Positions 1-7,327 of a stretch of DNA of 15,146 nucleotides are shown here, in pieces. Every line of letters begins with the position of its first letter. Position 1 is the stretch's first letter. Source of the DNA: JALYGK01 sp036259835. Lineage in GTDB: Bacteria; Actinomycetota; UBA4738. The stretch covers positions 1 to 15,146 of the forward strand of contig DATABA010000016.1 of NCBI GenBank assembly GCA_036259835.1, written 5' to 3'. Made by a program: the position numbers and the translations under genes. Below the pieces are notes generated by a model, which ran no database searches, was not told the DNA's origin, and saw only the letters and a list, made by a program, of their open reading frames with translations.

Positions 1-759
1 CCCCGCCTCCTCCAGGTGCCGGATGAGGTTCTCCGGCACCGCCACGCCGGGGAGGTGATCGCGCATGTACCTCGCACCCCTCGCGCCGCGCGGAACCGCC
101 ACTCCGGCCAGGACGAACATCCGCTCGAAGATGCCGCGCGACCGCGCGTCCTCCGCCCAATGTTCGAATGCTTCCACGTCGAACACGATCTGGGTCTGGA
201 CAAAATCTGCGCCTGCTTCGGCCTTGCTCTCCAGCCGGCCGAAGTCGTAGCCGTCTCGAAGCGGGACATCTGCGACGCCGATGAAGTACCGAGGCGGACC
301 CTCGATCACCGCACCGGTGAGCAGGCGGCCCTCTTGCCGGAGCCCATCGGCCAGCCGGACCAGCTCGACCACCGAAAGATCGAAGACCTCTTTCGCGTCT
401 GGGTGGTCGCCGGCGCCCGGAGGGTCGCCTGTCAGACACAGGACGTTTCGAGCACCCAGCGCCCACGCGCCCAGCAGATCGCTGGTGAGGCCGATTCGAT
501 TGCGATCGCGGCAGGTCAGCTGGACGACCGGTTCCAGCCCGGCAGCGCTCACCATGGAGGCGGCGGCGACCGACGACATGTGCGCCGATGACGTCGGATT
601 GTCCGTGAGGTTGACGGCGTCCGCGTACCCAACCAGCCCTCGGGCCTGAACCTGAACGCTTGTGGGGTTCGCGCTCCGGGGTGGGACCACCTCGGAGGTG
701 ACCGCGAACACGCCTTGGTGAAGCAGCCGCTCGAGGCGGCTTTCAGAGCGAAGCGTCAT
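1..759 (-). CDS. metF: Methylenetetrahydrofolate reductase, 3' end cut by window edge
   Basis: Cytosolic flavoenzyme that reduces 5,10-methylene-tetrahydrofolate to 5-methyl-tetrahydrofolate, the methyl donor for methionine synthesis. Reading the minus strand from the ATG at 759 gives 253 open codons up to base 1 with no stop, so the C-terminus lies outside; family members of this short type run near 300 residues. Visible marks are TSEVVPP at 21-27 (Glu23 fits the catalytic Glu after the first beta strand), NLTDN at 50-54, QLTCRDRNR at 80-88, LTGDPP at 109-114, GDHPDAKEVFDL at 117-128 and GADFVQTQ at 183-190. The start overlaps the folD stop as ATGA, which suggests translational coupling, and there is no strong Shine-Dalgarno of its own. 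It is the last visible gene of a purN-purH-folD-metF operon that shares the folate one-carbon pool. The family call is firm from the motifs. Confidence 0.93.
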   Translation of the reverse strand, partial: MTLRSESRLERLLHQGVFAVTSEVVPPRSANPTSVQVQARGLVGYADAVNLTDNPTSSAHMSSVAAASMVSAAGLEPVVQLTCRDRNRIGLTSDLLGAWALGARNVLCLTGDPPGAGDHPDAKEVFDLSVVELVRLADGLRQEGRLLTGAVIEGPPRYFIGVADVPLRDGYDFGRLESKAEAGADFVQTQIVFDVEAFEHWAEDARSRGIFERMFVLAGVAVPRGARGARYMRDHLPGVAVPENLIRHLEEAG

Positions 760-1634
760 CCCGCTGCGTCCGCGGCGCGCTCGGCGGCCGAGACGGTGTT
801 CTGGAGGAGCATCGCAACCGTCATCGGCCCGACCCCGCCGGGCACCGGCGTGACCGCTCCCGCCACCTTCGACACGGGATCGAAGTCGACATCCCCGATC
901 AGGCGTCCATCCGGCCCCCGGTTCGTCCCGACATCGATGACGGTGGCCCCCGGACCAACCATGTCGCCGGTGATGGCTCCGGCCTTCCCGGCGGCGACGA
1001 CCAGAATGTCGGCTCGAACGGTTTCTTTACGCAGGTCCTTCGTTCCGGTGTGACAGAGCGTCACCGTGGCGTTCAAACCGGTCTCCTTCAGGGAGAAGAG
1101 AATCGAAAGCGGCCGCCCGACCAACGTCGATCTGCCCACGACCACCACGTGACGTCCGTCGACCTCGATCCGCTCTCGGTGGAGTAGCTCGACGACCCCC
1201 GCCGGGGTCGCCGGCACGTATCTCGGCCGTCCCAACGCCAACAGTCCCTGGTTGTCGGGGTGAAGCCCGTCGACGTCCTTCATCGGGTCAATGGCGCACT
1301 GCAGCTCGAAGATGTCGATAGGCGACTCCGGCGGCAGCGGGCTTTGCACGATCACACCGTGAACGGCCGGGTCGGCGTTGAGGGTGTCGATGATCTGGAG
1401 GGCCTCCGCTCCTGAAGCCGTGGCGGGCAGGAAATGGTCGAACGCCTTCATCCCCGCTTCCGCGGCCGCGCGGTACTTCATCCCGACATATGTCTTGGAC
1501 GCCGGGTCCTCCCCGATCAGGAGATCGACGAAGCCGGGCACCACGCCTCGCTCGCTCAGCCGCCGAACCCGTTCTGCAACCTCGGCGCGAACCTGGGTCG
1601 CGATCGCCTTGCCGTCGATGATCCGGGCCGTCAC
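756..1634 (-). CDS. folD: Bifunctional methylenetetrahydrofolate dehydrogenase/cyclohydrolase
   Basis: Interconverts 5,10-methylene-, methenyl- and 10-formyl-tetrahydrofolate in the cytosol, supplying the formyl donor for PurN and PurH upstream in the same operon. The 292-residue protein has full family length. Seen motifs: SKTYVGMK at 46-53 (Tyr49 and Lys53 match the catalytic Tyr-x3-Lys), QSPLPP at 97-102, KDVDGLHP at 119-126 with Asp122, the nucleotide-binding GRSTLVGRP at 167-175, and PVPGGVGPMT at 263-272. Two positions depart from the form I remember as usual: QSPLP instead of QLPLP and GRSTLVG instead of GRSNIVG; neither removes a catalytic residue. The start is GTG, chosen because AAGGTGA sits about 5 nt upstream. 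It follows purH by 29 bp, and its stop overlaps the metF start by 4 bp. Confidence 0.97.
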   Translation of the reverse strand: MTARIIDGKAIATQVRAEVAERVRRLSERGVVPGFVDLLIGEDPASKTYVGMKYRAAAEAGMKAFDHFLPATASGAEALQIIDTLNADPAVHGVIVQSPLPPESPIDIFELQCAIDPMKDVDGLHPDNQGLLALGRPRYVPATPAGVVELLHRERIEVDGRHVVVVGRSTLVGRPLSILFSLKETGLNATVTLCHTGTKDLRKETVRADILVVAAGKAGAITGDMVGPGATVIDVGTNRGPDGRLIGDVDFDPVSKVAGAVTPVPGGVGPMTVAMLLQNTVSAAERAADAAG

Positions 1635-1663
1635 GCGTTCACCTTAGCGGGGGCCTGACGGCG

Positions 1664-3214
1664 TCAGTGGCGGAAGTGGCGTCTCCCGGTGAAGACCATG
1701 GCGATGCCGTGCTCGTTCGCGGCGGCAATGACTTCGTCGTCTCGGACCGATCCGCCCGGCTGGATGACGGCCCCGACGCCGGCATCCCCAGCCCGGTCGA
1801 CGCCGTCGCGGAACGGGAAGAACGCGTCGGAGGCGAGGCACGCTCCCCGGGCCCGTTCACCCGCATGTCGAACCGCGATGTCAACTGAATACAGGCGATT
1901 CATCTGACCCGCGCCCACCCCCACGGTGGCGAGGTCGCTCGCCAGCACGATGGCGTTGGACTTCACGCGGGCGGCCACGGTCCACGCGAAGAGCAGGTCC
2001 TCCCACTGGCCCGGAGTCGGCTCGCGTTCCGTGACCACCTTCATGTCGCCCAACGACTCGGTGACCGTGTCGGCGTCCTGGACCAGCGCGCCTCCTTCGA
2101 CCAAACGAACGTCCAGACGTTCCAGACCGGGCGACGGTGCGGTCAGAAGGCGAAGATTCTGCTTCTTGGATAAGACGTCGCGGGCGCCCGAGGCGAAACG
2201 GGGCGCCACGACCACCTCGGTAAAAATTCCTTCGAGTGCCTTGGCCACCTCGGCGTCGACCTCGCGGTTGAACGCGACGATCCCACCGTACGCCGAGACG
2301 CGGTCGGATTCGAGCGCCTTTCGATACGCCTCGGCAACCGTGTCCGCCACCGCGACGCCGCAGGGGTTGTTGTGCTTGATGATGGCCGCGGCGGGCCGGT
2401 CGAACGACCAGGCAACGCTCCTCGCCGCCTCCGCGTCCAGCCAGTTGTTGAATGACATCTCCTTCCCCTGGAGCACGGTCGCCCCGCCAAGAAGCGAACC
2501 GGCGCCCTCCCTCCAATACAACGCCGCTCGTTGGTGGGGGTTCTCACCGTATCGAAGTTCGTCGGCCTGACGGACTAGGCCGATCAGGATTCGAGCCGGA
2601 AGCTGTTCGTCTTCGGTCCGATCGGCGTCTTTGAACCATGCCGCGATGGCCGCGTCGTACGCACCGGTGTGCTCGAAGGCCTCAGCGGCCAGGCGCCGTC
2701 GTGTTTCGACGGACACTCCCCCGCCCCGATCGAGCTCGTCGAGAATCGATTGATAGCTGGACGGTGTCACCAGCACCGCCACCGAGCGGTGGTTCTTCGC
2801 CGCGGCGCGAATCAGCGCGGGCCCTCCGATATCGATTTGCTCGATGACGTCTTCGGCCGAAGCACCGCTCGCCACAGTCTCTCGAAACGGATAGAGGTTG
2901 ACGACGACCAGATCGAATGGCTCGATGCCGTGGGCGCGTAGCTCCTCCAGATGGGTCGGATTCGACTTGTCCGCCAGGATCCCGCCATGGATTCGAGGGT
3001 GAAGCGTCTTGACCCGCCCCCCCATGAGCTCCGGGAAACCGGTGACATCTGAAACGGGAGTGACCGGAAGGGTCGCCTGCTGAAGGGCGCCTGCCGTGGA
3101 GCCAGACGAGACGAGAGCGACGCCTCGCTCGACGAGGCGACGGGCGAACTCGACCAGACCAGTCTTGTCGGCGACCGAGATCAGGGCCCGCCGGACGGGC
3201 AGGACATCCGTCAC
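1664..3214 (-). CDS. purH: Bifunctional AICAR formyltransferase / IMP cyclohydrolase
   Basis: Catalyses the last two steps of de novo IMP synthesis in the cytosol: formylation of AICAR with 10-formyl-tetrahydrofolate, then ring closure. The 516-residue protein has the normal two-domain build. The N-terminal cyclohydrolase (MGS-like) domain covers about 1-145, with SGST at 37-40, GGRVKTLHPRIHGG at 65-78 and IDIGGPALIRAAAKNH at 127-142. The transformylase domain follows, with RYGENPHQ at 221-228, KHNNPCG at 280-286 (Lys and His of the active site), SDAFFPF at 462-468, QPGGSVRDDEVI at 485-496 and the usual FTGRRHFRH end. The start is GTG, 3 bp after the purN stop, so the two purine genes are almost certainly co-transcribed. 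No truncation or missing key residue was seen. Confidence 0.97.
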   Translation of the reverse strand: MTDVLPVRRALISVADKTGLVEFARRLVERGVALVSSGSTAGALQQATLPVTPVSDVTGFPELMGGRVKTLHPRIHGGILADKSNPTHLEELRAHGIEPFDLVVVNLYPFRETVASGASAEDVIEQIDIGGPALIRAAAKNHRSVAVLVTPSSYQSILDELDRGGGVSVETRRRLAAEAFEHTGAYDAAIAAWFKDADRTEDEQLPARILIGLVRQADELRYGENPHQRAALYWREGAGSLLGGATVLQGKEMSFNNWLDAEAARSVAWSFDRPAAAIIKHNNPCGVAVADTVAEAYRKALESDRVSAYGGIVAFNREVDAEVAKALEGIFTEVVVAPRFASGARDVLSKKQNLRLLTAPSPGLERLDVRLVEGGALVQDADTVTESLGDMKVVTEREPTPGQWEDLLFAWTVAARVKSNAIVLASDLATVGVGAGQMNRLYSVDIAVRHAGERARGACLASDAFFPFRDGVDRAGDAGVGAVIQPGGSVRDDEVIAAANEHGIAMVFTGRRHFRH

Positions 3215-3217
3215 GAC

Positions 3218-3835
3218 CTAGGGCTCTGCCGCCGCGGCGTCCAGAAAGTGCACCTGGCGCCCCTCGATCTTGAGCCTGCCCTCGGCCAGGAGTCGCGCGG
3301 CCCAGGGATACAGCCGGTGCTCGACTTCCTGAATGCGGGCGTGGAGCGCCTGCTCGTCGTCTCCGGGCATCACCGGAACCGCTTCCTGAAGCACGATCGG
3401 ACCGTGGTCGACTTCCTCATCGACGACGTGCACCGTGGCGCCGGTTACCTTGACGCCCCATTCCAGGGCGTCGCGAACAGCGTGCGCCCCTGGAAACGCC
3501 GGGAGAAGCGACGGATGGACGTTCAGGATTCGGTCCCGGAAGGCCGCCACCACGCGAGGGCCCAGGATCCGCATGTATCCGGCCAGCAGAATGAACTCGA
3601 CGGCCTCATCTTCCAGGAGGGTCTTCTGAGCGCCGTCGAAGTCCTCCCTGGAGGAGTAATGGCCGGGGTCGAGTGCGACGGCTCGGACCCCCCGGGCGCG
3701 GGCTCGATCCAGCGCCGGCGCTCCGGGACGATCGGATGCGACCAGGACGATGGAGGGGCCGATGGCGGGATCGTCCAAGAGTGCCTGGAGGTTGGTGCCG
3801 GCGCCCGACGCAAGCACCGCGATCCGCGCATCCAC
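3218..3835 (-). CDS. purN: Phosphoribosylglycinamide formyltransferase
   Basis: Transfers the formyl group of 10-formyl-tetrahydrofolate to glycinamide ribonucleotide, the third step of purine synthesis. From the GTG at 3835 the protein is 205 residues, the usual length. Motifs: LASGAGTNLQ at 8-17, NVHPSLLPAFPG at 105-116 with Asn105 and His107, and GATVHVVDEEVDHGPI at 132-147 with Asp143; together these form the catalytic Asn-His-Asp set known from the E. coli enzyme. A longer reading starting with ATG at 3889 adds 18 residues, but it lacks a ribosome site and overlaps the divergent gene. The GTG start has no Shine-Dalgarno but has promoter-like elements directly upstream, suggesting a leaderless mRNA. 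It is the first gene of the purN-purH-folD-metF operon. Confidence 0.95.
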   Translation of the reverse strand: MDARIAVLASGAGTNLQALLDDPAIGPSIVLVASDRPGAPALDRARARGVRAVALDPGHYSSREDFDGAQKTLLEDEAVEFILLAGYMRILGPRVVAAFRDRILNVHPSLLPAFPGAHAVRDALEWGVKVTGATVHVVDEEVDHGPIVLQEAVPVMPGDDEQALHARIQEVEHRLYPWAARLLAEGRLKIEGRQVHFLDAAAAEP

Positions 3836-3843
3836 TGGGGCGG

Positions 3844-3873
3844 ACGCTATTCGGGGAGGCCCGAAAGTGTCAA
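3844..3873 (-). promoter_or_regulatory. Putative leaderless promoter of purN
   Basis: On the minus strand a perfect -35 box TTGACA (3873-3868) is followed by an 18-bp spacer and TAGCGT (3849-3844), which fits the actinobacterial TANNNT -10 form. Eight bases lie between the -10 box and the purN GTG, so the transcript would begin at or one base before the start codon. This agrees with the lack of a Shine-Dalgarno there. The -35 box overlaps the first codons of the divergent gene. Position and consensus support it; no transcript data are available. Confidence 0.6.
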
Positions 3874-4484
3874 ACGATAGGCTGGCCATCGTGCTGGACG
3901 CTGGAGAAGAGCCTGCGGTCGCACGACCCGGGCGATGCGCGACCCACCCGGCGGCCCCCGAGGTCGGGCAATGCTCGGTGTGCGGCAGGGCGCTGTGCCT
4001 CACCTGCGCCACGCCGGTGCGGGGGGACCTGGTCGGGCCGGAGTGTCTGTCGGCGGTTCTGGATGAGATACCCCCTCCCACACCCGTTCCCGTCCACGTC
4101 CCCGCCAGCGCCAACTGGCTCGTGATGGGAGGCTTTGGCCTGGTTGCCTTGCTCTCGATCTTTCCCTGGTCGCGGTACGGCGACAGCTCGGGGTTCCTGG
4201 AGGCCTGGACCGTCCACTGGTCTCTCCTGGCGGTGACCGCTGGCGTGGCCGGATTCGCGGGGGCGCTATGGCTTACTCGGCGGCCGGCCGACCCGAGGAT
4301 CGAGACGGCGCTCTACGCCGGACTGGCGCTTGTGGTTGCGACGGCCGCGATTCTTCACCTTCGACGTCCTCCGCCCCTTTCCGCTTCGGCGGTCGCCCCC
4401 GTGCTCGCCATCGGTGCGGCCCTCATCGCGTTGGCCGGCGCCATGATGAGGTTTAGGGCGCTCCGGATGGCGATTCGCCCGTAA
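3867..4484 (+). CDS. Membrane protein with N-terminal Cys/His zinc-binding motif
   Basis: Not recognised as a named gene. From the GTG at 3867 the product is 205 residues. This start was chosen because GGGGAGG lies 7 nt upstream. Residues 24-60 carry Cys24, His27, Cys36, Cys39, Cys44, Cys47 and Cys60, a spacing like the B-box-type zinc fingers found at the N-terminus of various bacterial membrane proteins. A Pro-rich linker (69-80) follows, then four likely membrane segments at about 84-100, 117-136, 147-164 and 172-194, ending in a basic tail. It therefore looks like an inner-membrane protein with a small cytosolic metal-binding head. It is divergent from purN (31 bp between start codons) and 2 bp upstream of another membrane-protein gene, so the two likely form an operon. 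The function is unknown. Confidence 0.75.
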   Translation: MSNDRLAIVLDAGEEPAVARPGRCATHPAAPEVGQCSVCGRALCLTCATPVRGDLVGPECLSAVLDEIPPPTPVPVHVPASANWLVMGGFGLVALLSIFPWSRYGDSSGFLEAWTVHWSLLAVTAGVAGFAGALWLTRRPADPRIETALYAGLALVVATAAILHLRRPPPLSASAVAPVLAIGAALIALAGAMMRFRALRMAIRP

Positions 4485-4486
4485 CC

Positions 4487-4972
4487 GTGAGCGACCGCGT
4501 CCCGAGCAGCGGCGCGTCATGGACGCCAGGCGACACCGTCCTTTCGCTTGGCGGAACGGTTCTCTTCGCGGACTCGTTTCTGCACTGGGAACAGATCTGC
4601 GTGTCAGTCGTCAGGGTGTCGCCGATCTGCGTGGATTTCTGGACCGCCTGGAGCGGTCGTGGAGCCGTTGCCGGAGCGGCCATGGCGATCGCGTGCGCGG
4701 GCCTCGTCGCTTGGCAAACAGCGCTCGCCTTGACGGCCACGGGTTTGGCTCCAACGTGGATGGCTTCAGCCGTCCACGGCATGAGCGAGCAGCGGCGCCG
4801 CGCCATCTCGATCGGCTTCGCCGCCACCATCGTCATCCTCGGCGTGGTGAAGCTCGCGTTCGTCGTCGCCGACCACTCCACGTATGGCTCGTATGTGGCC
4901 GCGCCGCTCCTGCTCCTGCTCGGCGCCGGTGCGGCGATGAAGGGACGCGAGGCGAAGCGGCAGCGGGGCTAG
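4487..4972 (+). CDS. Small multi-pass membrane protein, unknown function
   Basis: A 161-residue hydrophobic protein starting at GTG 4487, 2 bp after the stop of the preceding membrane-protein gene. Likely membrane segments are at about 15-33, 57-82, 106-128 and 136-151; residues 84-98 are also hydrophobic. The N-terminal part has the pattern GDTVLSLGG, then DSFLHW, Cys38 and Cys48, and WTAWSG. This resembles a family of small actinobacterial membrane proteins of unknown role that I recognise only by pattern, not by name. The C-terminus is strongly basic (KGREAKRQR) and probably cytosolic. It may act with its neighbour. Its stop codon overlaps the stop of the convergent gene on the other strand (shared CTAG), so no room is left for a terminator between them. 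Confidence 0.65.
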   Translation: MSDRVPSSGASWTPGDTVLSLGGTVLFADSFLHWEQICVSVVRVSPICVDFWTAWSGRGAVAGAAMAIACAGLVAWQTALALTATGLAPTWMASAVHGMSEQRRRAISIGFAATIVILGVVKLAFVVADHSTYGSYVAAPLLLLLGAGAAMKGREAKRQRG

Positions 4973-6405
4973 CCCGGAGGAACTGGCGGGGCCGGCGCCG
5001 TTGGCTGCCAGGAAGGGCCTGTCCGAGGGGCGCCAACAGCCTGCCTCCGTCCCTCGATCAATCCGCCGACGGCTCCGCCGATCAGACCCCACGCCATTGC
5101 GATGAGGAAACCCGGGAACACGTCGGGGCCGAACCGCAGCGACGCCCTGAACGATTGCGTTTGGGCCGCCTGGGCAGCGGTCACGGTGCCGTGCGCGCTG
5201 AGCGCCGACAGGATGATCACCACCAGCGCCGCCAGCCCGAACACGAAGCCGGCGGCAGCCCCAAGCCCAATGGCCTCCTGCCGTCTTTGAGCCCTCCCCC
5301 GCCTGGCCGCGAGCATCCCGCCCAGGATCACCGCAAGCAGGGGCGCGAGGATGAACAGGTAGTAGCCGATTGGAGGGTTCGGCAATGCGCCCGTTGGGAT
5401 GGCTTGCGCTCCCGCGCCCTCCACTTCCCGTGGAAACTGCGTCCACGAAAGGACGCAGAAGGAGAAGCTGGGGCCCACGACCTGAGCGGAGGCAGTGAGG
5501 CAGGTGGGGACCATGGCCGGAAAGAGGATGAACGCAGCCATGTTCGGGACGACCATCAGGGTGGCCACGATCCCTGCGATCCCGCTTACGGCTCCCTGGT
5601 CAAAGACGCCCTGGAAGTAGTCGACGGTCGCGCTCGGTTTCACCACCGCCAGAACCAGAAGACCGGCAAACGAGAACGCCAAGCCCAGGGTGACCATCCA
5701 TCCGGCTCCGGTTAAAGCGCCGCGGGCGCGTTGCCACCAGACGTTCGCCACCCACTGCTCGTCGCCACCGGATCGCAGACCTCCGAGCGCACCGAACAAC
5801 AGACCGAGACCCAGCGGCCAGAGAAGCGCCGCGATGTACGACGGGTGGATCGTCACCTGACCCTGCGGCGTCGGAATGGAAAAACGAACGATCCATGCGA
5901 CACCGAAACAGAGGACGGCGTACGGAATGGCCACCTTCGCGCCGTTTACCGCCCGCACCGACAGCGGAGCGGCGGGGTCAGCCTCGCGAGCCAGGTCCCG
6001 ACCGGCGCGAACCAAAAGCCAAATCAACAGAACAGTTCCGAGAAGGATGGGAAGCACTGCGGTGAATCGAACGGCGAGGGTGGTAGGAACTTGCGCACCG
6101 GCCGTGCCGGGGATCAGGCCCGGAGGAATCGTCGCTCTGGGAACCTCGAACACCATTCCGGCGTGGTTGAAGCTGTAGAAGATCCCGCCCCCGGCCTTCG
6201 CGAACACGGTGGCCGAAGGCCGCGGCTCCTCCGACGCTGCGTAGAGCAGGAACACCACGATCTCGGCGATGACCGCCAGAACCACGAAGATCAGGACAGC
6301 GTGACCGATCGCCCGGACCCATCCCGACGCCAGCGCCGCCCCCAGGGTCGGTCGCTCAGGTGTGCCGGGCTCCATTGGGGGTGGGACGTACGATCCCTGG
6401 TCCAC
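4969..6405 (-). CDS. Nine-helix membrane protein, positional counterpart of DUF6350/PerM
   Basis: A 478-residue integral membrane protein. The GTG start at 6405 is well supported by AAGGAGGA 6 nt upstream. About nine membrane segments can be seen, near 33-56, 114-133, 156-176, 188-210, 233-256, 275-300, 346-367, 380-403 and 428-451. The N-terminus is short and Pro-rich and the C-terminal tail is Pro/Ala-rich. Gly-rich helix patterns such as GLLFGALGGL at 201-210 and GLIGGAVGGLI at 440-450 suggest tight helix packing. No catalytic motif was seen. It lies 34 bp after sucD on the same strand. In M. tuberculosis a multi-pass protein, PerM (DUF6350 family, linked to cell division), lies between sucD and purN, so this may be a divergent equivalent. 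That link rests on gene order, not on sequence alignment. Confidence 0.7.
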   Translation of the reverse strand: MDQGSYVPPPMEPGTPERPTLGAALASGWVRAIGHAVLIFVVLAVIAEIVVFLLYAASEEPRPSATVFAKAGGGIFYSFNHAGMVFEVPRATIPPGLIPGTAGAQVPTTLAVRFTAVLPILLGTVLLIWLLVRAGRDLAREADPAAPLSVRAVNGAKVAIPYAVLCFGVAWIVRFSIPTPQGQVTIHPSYIAALLWPLGLGLLFGALGGLRSGGDEQWVANVWWQRARGALTGAGWMVTLGLAFSFAGLLVLAVVKPSATVDYFQGVFDQGAVSGIAGIVATLMVVPNMAAFILFPAMVPTCLTASAQVVGPSFSFCVLSWTQFPREVEGAGAQAIPTGALPNPPIGYYLFILAPLLAVILGGMLAARRGRAQRRQEAIGLGAAAGFVFGLAALVVIILSALSAHGTVTAAQAAQTQSFRASLRFGPDVFPGFLIAMAWGLIGGAVGGLIEGRRQAVGAPRTGPSWQPTAPAPPVPPG

Positions 6406-6439
6406 GCGGGTCCTCCTTCGGTCTCAGCCGAGCGGGAGC

Positions 6440-7327
6440 TTAGGACAGATCAGGAGTCGAGGAAACGACGTCCCTGACCAACTCGGCGACTTCGGATGGG
6501 CTGCGCCCCACTTTCACATCGGCCGCCTCGAACGCTTCCGCCTTCGCCTGCGCCGTGCCGACGGATCCGGTGATGATCGCCCCGGCGTGACCCATCCGCT
6601 TTCCCGGTGGAGCGCTGAATCCAGCAACGTAGGCGATCACCGGTTTCGACACCGATTCGGCGATGTACGCCGCTGCAAGCTCTTCGTCGCTGCCGCCGAT
6701 CTCGCCGATCACGACCATGGCCTCGGTCTCCGGGTCCTCCTCAAACAACCCCAGCGCCTCCACGAACCCGATGCCGTGGATCGGGTCGCCGCCCATGCCG
6801 ATACACGTGGACTGGCCGACGTCGAGCTGCGTGAGCTCGTTCACGATCTGGTAGGTAAGCGTCCCCGACCGGGACACCAGCCCGACGGAGCCGGGCTTGC
6901 AGACCTCGTGGGGGATGATCCCGAGGTTCGCCTTTCCCGGCGAGATCACGCCGGGGCAGTTCGGGCCGACCAGTACGCTGCCCTTCCCTCGCAGGTACGC
7001 GACGGTTCGAGCCATGTCCTGAACGGGGATGCCCTCCGCGATGCAGACCGTCAGCCGGACGCCGGCGTCGGCCGACTCGGCGATGGCATCGGCGGCAAAC
7101 CGCGCCGGAACGAAGATCAGCGACGCTTCCGCGCCGGTCTCATGAACCGCCTCGGCCACGGTATCGAAGACGGGAATGTCATCGATTGACTGGCCGCCCT
7201 TGCCCGGCGTCACACCGCCGACGATCTGGGTGCCGTAGGACCGGTTCCGAAGGGCATGGAACGATCCCTCCTTGCCGGTGATGCCCTGCACGATGACTCG
7301 CGTCGTCTCGTCCAGCAGGACGCTCAT
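6440..7327 (-). CDS. sucD: Succinyl-CoA synthetase (ligase) alpha subunit
   Basis: Alpha subunit of the TCA-cycle enzyme that converts succinyl-CoA plus NDP and phosphate to succinate plus NTP; it carries the phosphorylated histidine. The 295-residue length is typical. Motifs: the CoA-binding GITGKEG at 15-21, GGVTPGKGG at 37-45, GPNCPG at 121-126, SRSGTLTYQ at 152-160, GGDP at 179-182, GEIGG at 208-212 and GKRMGHAGAI at 242-251, where His247 fits the phosphohistidine (His246 in E. coli). The ATG start overlaps the sucC stop as ATGA, the usual coupled arrangement for a 1:1 complex. It is followed 34 bp later by the membrane-protein gene. Confidence 0.97.
   Translation of the reverse strand: MSVLLDETTRVIVQGITGKEGSFHALRNRSYGTQIVGGVTPGKGGQSIDDIPVFDTVAEAVHETGAEASLIFVPARFAADAIAESADAGVRLTVCIAEGIPVQDMARTVAYLRGKGSVLVGPNCPGVISPGKANLGIIPHEVCKPGSVGLVSRSGTLTYQIVNELTQLDVGQSTCIGMGGDPIHGIGFVEALGLFEEDPETEAMVVIGEIGGSDEELAAAYIAESVSKPVIAYVAGFSAPPGKRMGHAGAIITGSVGTAQAKAEAFEAADVKVGRSPSEVAELVRDVVSSTPDLS

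Noticed and set aside
1..759. Plus-strand open frames over the first 760 bases
   Set aside because: They are antisense to metF, which has unmistakable family motifs in the minus-strand frame.
3218..4114. A longer purN product with about 93 extra N-terminal residues
   Set aside because: The added part has no family similarity, overlaps the divergent gene that has a strong ribosome site, and PurN normally begins a few residues before the glycine-rich SGAGTN motif.
4519..5715. A 398-codon open frame on the plus strand
   Set aside because: It overlaps one real gene out of frame and lies antisense to the 478-residue membrane protein; its translation is Arg-rich without motifs, while the other frames give clear membrane proteins.
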